9,791 nucleotides of DNA from Proteobacteria bacterium UBA4656. Lineage in GTDB: Bacteria; Pseudomonadota; Gammaproteobacteria; Xanthomonadales; Ahniellaceae. How positions within the stretch are numbered: the stretch's first letter is position 1; each line of letters opens with the position of its first letter. The notes under the pieces are model-generated. The model was not told where the DNA came from. It saw nothing but the letters and a program-made list of their open reading frames with translations, and made no database searches. This document shows positions 1 to 5,320 of the stretch, piece by piece. Both the position numbers and the translations under genes were made by a program. The stretch is taken from assembly GCA_002405525.1 (NCBI GenBank), contig DHLY01000019.1, positions 1 to 9,791 on the forward strand, written 5' to 3'.

Positions 1-539
1 CCCAGCAGCAGGGCCACGATCGGTGCGAAGGCGAACACCATGATCGTGTCGTTGAGCGCCACCTGCGAGAGCGTGAACAGTGGGTGCCCGCCGGTGAGGC
101 GGCTCCAGACGAAGACCATCGCGGTGCAGGGGGCCGCCGCGAGCAGGATCAGGCCGGCGACATAGGAATCGATCTGCTCCGCCGGCAGCCACGGCGCGAA
201 CCACTCGCGGATGAACAGCCAGGCCAGCAGTGCCATCGAGAACGGCTTCACCGCCCAGTTCACGAACAGGGTCACGCCGATCCCGCGCCAGTGCCGGCGC
301 ACCTCGTGCAGCGCGCCGAAGTCCACCTTCAGCAGCATCGGGATGATCATCACCCAGATCAACGCACCCACCGGCAGGTTGACGTTGGCGACCTCCATCC
401 GGCCGAGGGCCTGGAACGGCGCGGGGAACCACTGGCCGAGCGCGATGCCGACCGCGATGCAGAGCGCAACCCAGAGGGTGAGCCAGCGTTCGAACACGTT
501 CATGGCGGCAGCCGGCGTCGACGGGGCGGGGGCTTGCAT
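1..539 (-). CDS. acr3: ACR3-family arsenite efflux permease (3' end beyond window)
   Basis: Inner-membrane carrier that exports arsenite. Only the first 179 residues are in the window; the gene runs off the left edge without a stop. Translation shows hydrophobic segments at about residues 20-38, 55-70, 87-110, 127-146 and 160-179. The family signature around residues 135-147 (AAAPCTAMVFVWS) contains C138, the cysteine that ACR3 proteins need for transport. The stretch at 157-166 (LSQVALNDTI) is also typical of ACR3 and unlike the unrelated ArsB carrier. The ATG at 539 is chosen because TGAGGA lies 7 bases upstream, overlapping the arsC stop; a second in-frame ATG at 503 has no ribosome site. 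It is the last visible gene of arsR-arsC-acr3, 10 bases after arsC, so it is very likely cotranscribed and derepressed by arsenite through ArsR. Confidence 0.93.
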   Translation of the reverse strand, partial: MQAPAPSTPAAAMNVFERWLTLWVALCIAVGIALGQWFPAPFQALGRMEVANVNLPVGALIWVMIIPMLLKVDFGALHEVRRHWRGIGVTLFVNWAVKPFSMALLAWLFIREWFAPWLPAEQIDSYVAGLILLAAAPCTAMVFVWSRLTGGHPLFTLSQVALNDTIMVFAFAPIVALLL

Positions 540-549
540 CGCTCAGTCC

Positions 550-1056
550 TCAACTGCGCGCGATCGCGGCCAGGGACTCGCCCAGGGCGTCGCGATCCAT
601 GCGCTCCAGCGGCAGTGCGAGCAACTGGAGCATGCGATAGCCCAGCGCCTGGCGCGTGAGTTCGAAGGCGCGCCGCCGGCCGGCGTCGCCCCCTTCGGCG
701 TTGGACGGATCCGGATAGCCCCAGTGCACGCGCACCGGCCGTGCGTCGCCGGGGCCGACGAACACCGGGCAGGTTTCCGCGGCGGCGCTGTCGCAGACCG
801 TGATCACGATCGACAGCGGCGGCGCGCCGGGCTGCGCGAACGCGTCCCAGGACTTGCTGTGCAGGCCCGTGGTGTCGATGCCGGCGCCCGTGAGCGCCTC
901 GAGCGCGAAGGGATTGACGCGACCGGCCGGCGCGCTGCCGGCGCTGTGCGCACGCACGTCGCGGCCGAGGCGCGCGGCCCAGTGGTTGAGCATCGCCTCG
1001 GCGAGCACGCTGCGGGCGGAGTTGTGGGTACACAGCACGAGCACGTGGATCGTCAT
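550..1056 (-). CDS. arsC: Arsenate reductase, low-molecular-weight phosphatase type
   Basis: Reduces arsenate to arsenite in the cytoplasm so that the neighbouring ACR3 pump can export it. The 168-residue product begins with the phosphate-binding loop CTHNSARS (C9 to R15, the CX5R of LMW protein tyrosine phosphatases). Candidate redox cysteines C88 and C96 lie in VITVCDSAAAETCPVF, and the catalytic-acid loop is YPDPS (D116). This is the three-cysteine phosphatase-fold ArsC, not the glutaredoxin-like E. coli plasmid ArsC. The C88-C96 spacing of eight is one longer than the C82-C89 of the S. aureus enzyme, so I cannot say whether thioredoxin or glutaredoxin recycles it. Its ATG overlaps the arsR TGA in an ATGA, implying translational coupling. 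The same frame is open upstream to 1560, but that part is antisense-like Arg-rich sequence inside arsR and is not used. Confidence 0.93.
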   Translation of the reverse strand: MTIHVLVLCTHNSARSVLAEAMLNHWAARLGRDVRAHSAGSAPAGRVNPFALEALTGAGIDTTGLHSKSWDAFAQPGAPPLSIVITVCDSAAAETCPVFVGPGDARPVRVHWGYPDPSNAEGGDAGRRRAFELTRQALGYRMLQLLALPLERMDRDALGESLAAIARS

Positions 1057-1418
1057 CGCGGGGTTCCGTGGGTGGTCCGGCGGCGGGCTGCGGGCGCCTT
1101 GCGCGCGCCCGGGCGCGCCTGCGGCCGGCACGGCCTGCCGCCGCAGCAGTGGTCGGTGAGGTAGGCCATCAGCGCGTCCATCCGCGCGAGGTCCGGGCGG
1201 TAATGCAGCCGGCGCCCGTCGCGCACGGCGATCGCGAGCCCGCTGTCGACCAGTTCGCGCAGGTGGAACGACAGGGTTGAGGCAGGGATGCCGAGCCGGT
1301 CGCAAAGTTCGCCCGGCGTCGGCCCGCGGTCGGCATCGGCGACGAGGGCGCGGAAGACGCGCAGGCGCGCCTCCTGGGCCAGCGCGCCGAGCGCGCGGAC
1401 GGCGATCGACATTTCCAT
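1053..1418 (-). CDS. arsR: ArsR/SmtB-family arsenite-responsive repressor
   Basis: A 121-residue winged-helix repressor of the ars operon. The recognition-helix region is ELCDRLGIPASTLSFHLREL (37-56) and the wing is around VRDGRRLHYR (65-74). The ELCVCDLC-type metal site of E. coli ArsR is absent: only C39 is present in that helix. A cysteine cluster lies after the last helix instead, at C91, C92 and C97 (HCCGGRPC). This resembles the C-terminal triad C95/C96/C102 described for Acidithiobacillus ferrooxidans ArsR, so arsenite is probably bound there (inference). ATG 1418 is chosen because the homology starts there; another ATG lies at 1412. No convincing Shine-Dalgarno precedes either, so the message may be leaderless or weakly initiated. 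The reading frame is open up to 1592, but that sequence has no family resemblance. First gene of the operon, overlapping arsC by four bases. Confidence 0.92.
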   Translation of the reverse strand: MEMSIAVRALGALAQEARLRVFRALVADADRGPTPGELCDRLGIPASTLSFHLRELVDSGLAIAVRDGRRLHYRPDLARMDALMAYLTDHCCGGRPCRPQARPGARKAPAARRRTTHGTPR

Positions 1419-1432
1419 GGTTCCGGAAACAT
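1417..1432. promoter_or_regulatory. Candidate ArsR operator overlapping the arsR start
   Basis: ATGGTTCCGGAAACAT is a 16-base dyad in which seven of eight pairs are complementary, around a perfect TTCCGGAA core. It includes the first two bases of the arsR initiation codon read on the plus strand. ArsR-type repressors bind such short dyads and usually regulate their own gene, so autoregulation here is a reasonable inference. On the minus strand the same bases include TATGTT, a possible weak -10 box; no clear -35 is visible. Confidence 0.4.
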
Positions 1433-1443
1433 AGCGCGAAACC

Positions 1444-1473
1444 GCGGCGCCGCGCCACCGCACGCGGCGCCGC
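1444..1473. repeat. Two identical 10-bp palindromes, 20 bp apart
   Basis: GCGGCGCCGC is its own reverse complement and occurs at 1444-1453 and again at 1464-1473, so the centres are exactly 20 bases apart, about two helical turns. They lie in the 185-base gap between arsR and the HD-type phosphohydrolase gene, on the arsR promoter side. Such GC palindromes also arise by chance in this base composition, so a regulatory role is only possible. Nothing else recognisable fills the rest of this gap (1474-1603). Confidence 0.4.
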
Positions 1474-1603
1474 AGCGCAAGAGGCGGACGCCCTGAGGGA
1501 GCGGCGCGCGCGGCGCGGTGCTTTCTTGCGATCCCGCGGGGCACCCCGGTCGCGCTGCACGCAGCGCTCCTGCGACGCAGCGCCGCACTCACCCGTCGCG
1601 CGC

Positions 1604-2650
1604 TCAGGCCGCTTCGGCGAGCTTCAGGTGCGCCTCGAGGACCTGCTCGCCCGTGCAGTCGCGCGCGTCACCGAAGCGCTCGCGCAGCAGGCGGGCCAGC
1701 GTGCGCACGCGCGAGGCGTTGCCGTCCTTGCCCGGGGCGAACGCCGCCGCACCGATGTCCGAACAGAACCGGTGCAGTTCGAAGAAATAGCGTTCCTGGC
1801 CGTCGGTCAGGAACTTCAGCACCGGCGGGCCGCTGTCCGCCGACGCCAGCGGGCGATGGCAGCGCATCTCGCGTTCGGCGGCCAGCCGGGCCGCGCTGGC
1901 GGCGAACTCGGTGAAGCGCTCGCCCACGTTGGCGGTGTCGAGGTCGGACGCGATCAGGGCCAGCTTCACCGCGCGCAGGGCGGCCGCGTCGGCGCGCCAA
2001 CCGGGCATCGCCTGGTCCAGCGCCGCGTCGAGGTGCGGGGCGAGCGGGCCGCCGGTGTGCACGGCTTCGGCAGGGTTGAACGAGGGCGCGCGAGGGCTGG
2101 CGTCGAAGGTGCTGCCGGCGATCGTCACCTCCATCGCCACGAACAGTTCGCGGTCGCTGGAAGGGTCGAAGCCGGCGGCGACGAGGATGCGGTGCGTCTC
2201 GGCCATGCTGGCCGCCTCGTTGCTGCCGATCCCGTGACGGAAACGCTGGTCTTCGCGCTGGCGCAGGTCGTGGCAGGTGGCGAACAACGACAGCGCCAGC
2301 CAGTCGCTGCCGGGCAGAGCCTGTACGCCTATCTGTCCCAGTACGCGCCCGAGTCGGCGGTCGAGGATCTCGAGCGCGTGGTCCTCGTTGTGGTAGTCGT
2401 GGAAGTCGTTCCCGAAGGTGCCGTGGCGAAGGCCGAGCCGGGCCAGCGCCAGCAGCACCGCGTTCTCCGCGCGATCCAGGTAGGCCTGCGCACCATCTCC
2501 GTACGCGCCCTGGTAGAGCGCGCGCCGCCGCCGCAGGAGGTGCGGCACGTCGGGCCTCCGCTCGGCGATCAGGCGCCGTGCGCTCTCCGGGTCGGGCAAC
2601 TCGCGCTCGACCGCGTCTGGCGGGAACTCCTCGGCAAGTCCGGTGATCAC
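1604..2650 (-). CDS. HD-fold phosphohydrolase resembling class I cyclic nucleotide phosphodiesterases
   Basis: Predicted cytoplasmic metal-dependent phosphohydrolase of 348 residues; I do not recognise a named gene. Visible residues are YHNEDHA (H87, H91), CHD (H127, D128) and ASDLDTAN (D236), the metal-ligand pattern of HD/PDEase enzymes. The H87-H91 spacing of 4 and H91-H127 spacing of 36 equal those of human PDE4D (H160, H164, H200). A later segment, CHRPLAS (264-270) followed by GQERYFFELHRF (284-295), sits where class I enzymes have their invariant glutamine. Residue 131 is Gln where PDE4 has the extra His of HDxxH, so activity on cAMP or cGMP is unproven. GTG 2650 is chosen because homology-like sequence starts near it and a TATACT box lies just upstream. 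An ATG at 2812 would add 54 low-complexity residues and overlap the radC stop. No Shine-Dalgarno is evident. The gene follows radC on the same strand. Confidence 0.75.
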   Translation of the reverse strand: MITGLAEEFPPDAVERELPDPESARRLIAERRPDVPHLLRRRRALYQGAYGDGAQAYLDRAENAVLLALARLGLRHGTFGNDFHDYHNEDHALEILDRRLGRVLGQIGVQALPGSDWLALSLFATCHDLRQREDQRFRHGIGSNEAASMAETHRILVAAGFDPSSDRELFVAMEVTIAGSTFDASPRAPSFNPAEAVHTGGPLAPHLDAALDQAMPGWRADAAALRAVKLALIASDLDTANVGERFTEFAASAARLAAEREMRCHRPLASADSGPPVLKFLTDGQERYFFELHRFCSDIGAAAFAPGKDGNASRVRTLARLLRERFGDARDCTGEQVLEAHLKLAEAA

Positions 2651-2680
2651 GCGCGGTCGGGCGGCGGCTGGGTTGTCTGG

Positions 2681-2710
2681 AGTATAGGGGGGGGGGAATT
2701 GTGAAGGGAA
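2681..2710 (-). promoter_or_regulatory. Candidate promoter of the HD-type phosphohydrolase gene
   Basis: On the minus strand TATACT (2686 to 2681) matches the -10 consensus at five of six bases. TTCCCT (2710 to 2705) is a poor -35 candidate with an 18-base spacer. Transcription would begin near 2675, leaving about 25 bases before the GTG at 2650. The spacer is unusual because ten consecutive C (G on the plus strand) directly abut the -10 box. Confidence 0.35.
2687..2696. repeat. Ten-base G homopolymer next to a -10 box
   Basis: Ten G in a row on the plus strand (C on the coding strand of the neighbouring gene). It lies between radC and the HD-type phosphohydrolase gene, immediately upstream of TATACT. 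Tracts of this length can gain or lose bases by replication slippage, which here would alter the promoter spacer. It is also a place where sequencing errors are common. Confidence 0.8.
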
Positions 2711-2724
2711 TCGGGTAGGGAGGG
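2706..2724 (+). other. G-quadruplex motif
   Basis: Four GGG runs at 2706-2708, 2713-2715, 2718-2720 and 2722-2724 are separated by loops of 4, 2 and 1 bases, which satisfies the usual G3+ N1-7 rule. The ten-G tract at 2687-2696 offers an additional run. The G-rich strand is the template strand for the leftward radC and phosphohydrolase genes. Folding is a prediction only. Confidence 0.5.
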
Positions 2725-2743
2725 AGGTGCGACCGCTCGAGAA

Positions 2744-2758
2744 GCCCGCGGTGCGGGC
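2744..2758 (-). terminator. Weak candidate terminator after radC
   Basis: A perfect 6-bp GC stem (GCCCGC with GCGGGC) around a 3-base loop lies about 50 bases after the radC stop. On the minus strand only TTCT follows, so the U-tract is poor. It may stop or pause transcription before the phosphohydrolase promoter, but the evidence is thin. Confidence 0.25.
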
Positions 2759-2808
2759 GCCGCTCCCACCGAGCCGGCCAGCGCCGCGGCGGGGTCGTGG
2801 CACTGGAG

Positions 2809-3483
2809 TCACAGCAACCCGCGCTCCGCCATCGACAGCGGCTGTTCATCGCCGACCACGAAGTGGTCCAGCACGCGGACGTCGATCAGGGCCAGGGCAT
2901 CGGCCAGGCGGCGGGTGATGGCGACGTCGGCGGCGCTGGGCTCCGCGACGCCCGAAGGGTGATTGTGGGCGCAGATCACCGCTGCCGCATTGTGGGCCAG
3001 TGCGCGGCGCACGACCTCGCGCGGGTGGACCGAGGCGCCGTCGATGGTGCCGCGGAACATCTCCTCGGTGGCGATCACGCGGTGCCGGTTGTCGAGGAAT
3101 ATGCAGGCGAACACCTCGTAGGGGTACGGCCGCAGCCAGGCGCGCAGGAAGGCCGCGCTGTCGCGTGGGCTGGACAGCGTGGCGCCGCGCGCGCAGGCCG
3201 ATTCCAGCGCGCGGCGCGACAGTTCCGCCGCGGCGCGCAGTTGCGCATGCTTGGCCGGACCGATGCCCGGCGCCGCGGTGACGTCGGACTCGCCGGCGCC
3301 AAGCAAGCCCGCCAGCCCGCCGAAGCGCACGATCAGCGCGCGCGCGAGGTCGAGCGCGCTGGCGCCACGGTGGCCGGTGCGCAGGAACAGCGCGAGCAGT
3401 TCCGCGTCCGACAGCGCGGCGGGTCCGAGGCGGGCGAGCCGCTCGCGCGGGCGGTCGTGGGCGGGCAGGTCGTGGATTCGCAT
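2809..3483 (-). CDS. radC: RadC-family JAB1/MPN-domain protein
   Basis: A 224-residue protein of the usual RadC length. The N-terminal half has a helix-hairpin-helix DNA-binding motif around [12 protein letters not shown] (71-82). The C-terminal half is a JAB1/MPN metalloprotease-like domain with H173-x-H175-x10-D186 in AHNHPSG...AAD and an upstream acidic TEEMFRG (E140/E141). These are the zinc ligands and acid of the JAMM site, so the active site is intact. The historical link to DNA repair in E. coli radC is doubtful, and the biochemical role of the chromosomal family is not settled. The ATG at 3483 is supported by GAGGA seven bases upstream. It is divergent from coaBC with a 95-base gap that must hold both promoters. 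The radC | coaBC-dut-algC arrangement is conserved in Pseudomonas and xanthomonads. Confidence 0.93.
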   Translation of the reverse strand: MRIHDLPAHDRPRERLARLGPAALSDAELLALFLRTGHRGASALDLARALIVRFGGLAGLLGAGESDVTAAPGIGPAKHAQLRAAAELSRRALESACARGATLSSPRDSAAFLRAWLRPYPYEVFACIFLDNRHRVIATEEMFRGTIDGASVHPREVVRRALAHNAAAVICAHNHPSGVAEPSAADVAITRRLADALALIDVRVLDHFVVGDEQPLSMAERGLL

Positions 3484-3578
3484 GGCCCATCCTCGCCCCG
3501 GCGCCGGCGCGCGTCGGCCGGCCGGCGGCGCGTATTGCGGTAGGCTTGCGCCGCGGCATTGCGTCGGAGATCGCTTAC

Positions 3579-4808
3579 ATGGGTTCGCTCGAGGGCGCCC
3601 GCGTCCTGCTCGGCGTCAGCGGCGGTATCGCCGCCTACAAGGCGGCCGACCTGGTGCGCCGACTGCGCGAGGCTGGCGCCGAGGTGCGCGTGGTGATGAC
3701 CGCCGGTGCGCGGCGGTTCGTCACCCCGTTGACCTTCCAGGCGCTCAGCGGCCACCCGGTCCGCGACGAGATCTGGGACCCGGCGGCGGAAGCCGCGATG
3801 GGGCACATCGAACTCGCGCGCTGGGCCGACCTGGTGCTGGTCGCACCGGCCAGCGCCGGCATCATCGCGCGGCTCGCCCACGGGCTGGCCGACGACCTGC
3901 TGTCCACCCTGTGCCTCGCCACCGCCGCGCCGCTGTTCGTCGCGCCGGCGATGAACCAGCAGATGTGGTTCCATCCTGCGACCCAGGCCAACGTCGGCAC
4001 GCTGGCGGCGCGCGGCGCGGTGATGCTCGGGCCGGGTCGCGGCGACCAGGCCTGCGGGGAGTCCGGCCCGGGTCGCCTGCTCGAGCCGCCGGCCATCGTC
4101 GAGCGCCTCGCTGCCGCGCGCGCGCCCGGCCCGCTGACCGGTCGCGTGGTGGTGGTCAGCGCCGGACCGACCTTCGAGGACCTCGATCCGGTGCGCTTCA
4201 TCGGCAACCGCAGTTCCGGGCGCATGGGTTTCGCCATCGCCGGCGCGGCTGCGGCCGCCGGCGCGCAGGTGCGTCTCGTCGCCGGCCCGGTCCACCTGGC
4301 GACGCCGCCGCGGGTGCAGCGCATCGACGTGCGCAGCGCGCGCGAGATGCACGCCGCCGTGCTGGCCGCGGTTACCGGCGCCGACGTCTATGTCGGCGCC
4401 GCCGCGGTTGCCGACTTCCGTCCACTGCACCGCGTCGCGGACAAGATCAAGAAAGTGGAGGGGCGGCCGCCACCAGCGCTTGCGCTGGAACACACCGAGG
4501 ACATCCTCGCTGCAGTCGCTTCGCTGCCCGATCGGCCGTTCACGGTCGGTTTCGCCGCCGAAACCGCGGATGTCGAGGCGCACGCGCGCGGCAAGCTGTC
4601 GCGCAAGCGGCTGGACCTGGTGTGCGCCAACCGGGTCGGCGTGCCGGGCGAGGGGTTCGAGGCCGAGGAGAACGCGCTGGTCGTGCTGGGCGGCGACGGA
4701 TTCCGGCTCGACCTCGGGCGGGCGCCCAAGCCGGTGCTCGCCGCGCGGCTGGTGGAACTGCTCGCGCAGCGAGTTGCGGCCCGGGCCGGCTTCGGGGGAC
4801 GCACGTGA
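3579..4808 (+). CDS. coaBC: Bifunctional phosphopantothenoylcysteine decarboxylase / phosphopantothenate-cysteine ligase
   Basis: Cytoplasmic enzyme for two steps of coenzyme A synthesis: CTP-dependent joining of 4'-phosphopantothenate to cysteine, then FMN-dependent decarboxylation to 4'-phosphopantetheine. The 409-residue product has the N-terminal CoaC flavoprotein domain, with [11 protein letters not shown] (12-22), catalytic H76 in GHIELA, PAMN (123-126) and C159 in ACGESGPGR. The CoaB domain follows, with [20 protein letters not shown] (194-213, N210) and K289 in DKIKK. These positions nearly coincide with E. coli H75, C158, N210 and K289, so both activities should be present. ATG 3579 has GGAGA eight bases upstream; a TTG at 3546 in the same frame would add 11 residues without a ribosome site. 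A TAGGCT at 3541-3546 is a possible weak -10. Its stop overlaps the dut start by GTGA. Confidence 0.96.
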   Translation: MGSLEGARVLLGVSGGIAAYKAADLVRRLREAGAEVRVVMTAGARRFVTPLTFQALSGHPVRDEIWDPAAEAAMGHIELARWADLVLVAPASAGIIARLAHGLADDLLSTLCLATAAPLFVAPAMNQQMWFHPATQANVGTLAARGAVMLGPGRGDQACGESGPGRLLEPPAIVERLAAARAPGPLTGRVVVVSAGPTFEDLDPVRFIGNRSSGRMGFAIAGAAAAAGAQVRLVAGPVHLATPPRVQRIDVRSAREMHAAVLAAVTGADVYVGAAAVADFRPLHRVADKIKKVEGRPPPALALEHTEDILAAVASLPDRPFTVGFAAETADVEAHARGKLSRKRLDLVCANRVGVPGEGFEAEENALVVLGGDGFRLDLGRAPKPVLAARLVELLAQRVAARAGFGGRT

Positions 4809-5260
4809 TCGAGGTCGAACTCAGGGTGCTCGACGCGCGGATCGGCAGCGAGTGGCCGCTGCCGGCCCACGCCACGCCCGGCAGCGCCGGCATGGACCTT
4901 CGCGCCTGCCTCGACGCCCCGCTGGAACTCGCGCCGGGGGCGACGGCCCTGATCTCGTCGGGGATCGCCATCCATCTCGCCGACCCCGGGCATGCGGCGG
5001 TGGTCCTGCCGCGCTCGGGTCTGGGCCACCGGCACGGACTGGTACTGGGCAACCTGGTGGGGCTGATCGACTCCGACTACCAGGGCCCGCTGATGATCTC
5101 GTGCTGGAACCGCTCTCACGTCCCGTTTACCATCCGCCCGGGAGATCGCATCGCACAACTGGTCGTGGTGCCCGTCGCGCGGGCCCGGTTCCGGGCGGTG
5201 GACGTTTTCGCCGCAAGCCATCGCGGCGACGGCGGCTTCGGCCACACCGGACGCGACTGA
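4805..5260 (+). CDS. dut: Deoxyuridine 5'-triphosphate nucleotidohydrolase (dUTPase)
   Basis: Hydrolyses dUTP to dUMP and pyrophosphate, keeping uracil out of DNA and supplying dUMP for thymidylate synthesis; it acts as a cytoplasmic homotrimer. The 151-residue length equals E. coli Dut, and all five family motifs are present: GSAGMDLRA (26-34), [10 protein letters not shown] (69-78), GLIDSDYQG (86-94, including the catalytic Asp), [10 protein letters not shown] (112-121) and [11 protein letters not shown] (140-150). The GTG start at 4805 overlaps the coaBC TGA by four bases, and the first codons [10 protein letters not shown] already match the family, so translation is probably coupled to coaBC. 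The frame is open upstream through coaBC to 3179, but that is an out-of-frame shadow and not a fusion. A 60-base gap without a terminator leads to algC. Confidence 0.96.
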   Translation: MIEVELRVLDARIGSEWPLPAHATPGSAGMDLRACLDAPLELAPGATALISSGIAIHLADPGHAAVVLPRSGLGHRHGLVLGNLVGLIDSDYQGPLMISCWNRSHVPFTIRPGDRIAQLVVVPVARARFRAVDVFAASHRGDGGFGHTGRD

Positions 5261-5320
5261 CGTGTTGCCGACCCCGCGCCGCGGCCGCCCCGGTCGTCAA
5301 TCGCCAAGGACCCGCATCGC

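Noticed and set aside
211..1164. Long plus-strand open frame (317 codons) across the arsenic operon
   Set aside because: It is antisense to acr3, arsC and part of arsR, gives low-complexity Arg/Ala/Gly-rich protein and has no recognisable motif; a typical GC-rich shadow.
1..1604. Arsenic operon as part of a mobile island
   Set aside because: No transposase, integrase, tRNA or flanking direct repeat is visible, and base composition matches the neighbours. The left border is outside the window, so transfer cannot be judged.
1277..2704. 475-codon plus-strand open frame
   Set aside because: Antisense to arsR and the HD-type phosphohydrolase gene. The opposite strand has the coherent metal-binding motifs, and this translation is repetitive and Arg-rich.
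2651..2812. Longer N-terminus for the HD-type phosphohydrolase, starting at ATG 2812
   Set aside because: It would add 54 low-complexity residues, read through the poly-G tract and the -10 box, and overlap the radC stop; no ribosome site supports it.
3333..4583. 416-codon minus-strand open frame opposite coaBC
   Set aside because: coaBC on the other strand has all catalytic motifs; this translation is rich in His, Arg, Gly and Asp without a fold signature.
3179..5260. Apparent 693-residue fusion protein ending in dUTPase
   Set aside because: The first 540 codons are antisense to radC and out of frame in coaBC. Only the part from GTG 4805 is real; the open frame is a composition effect.
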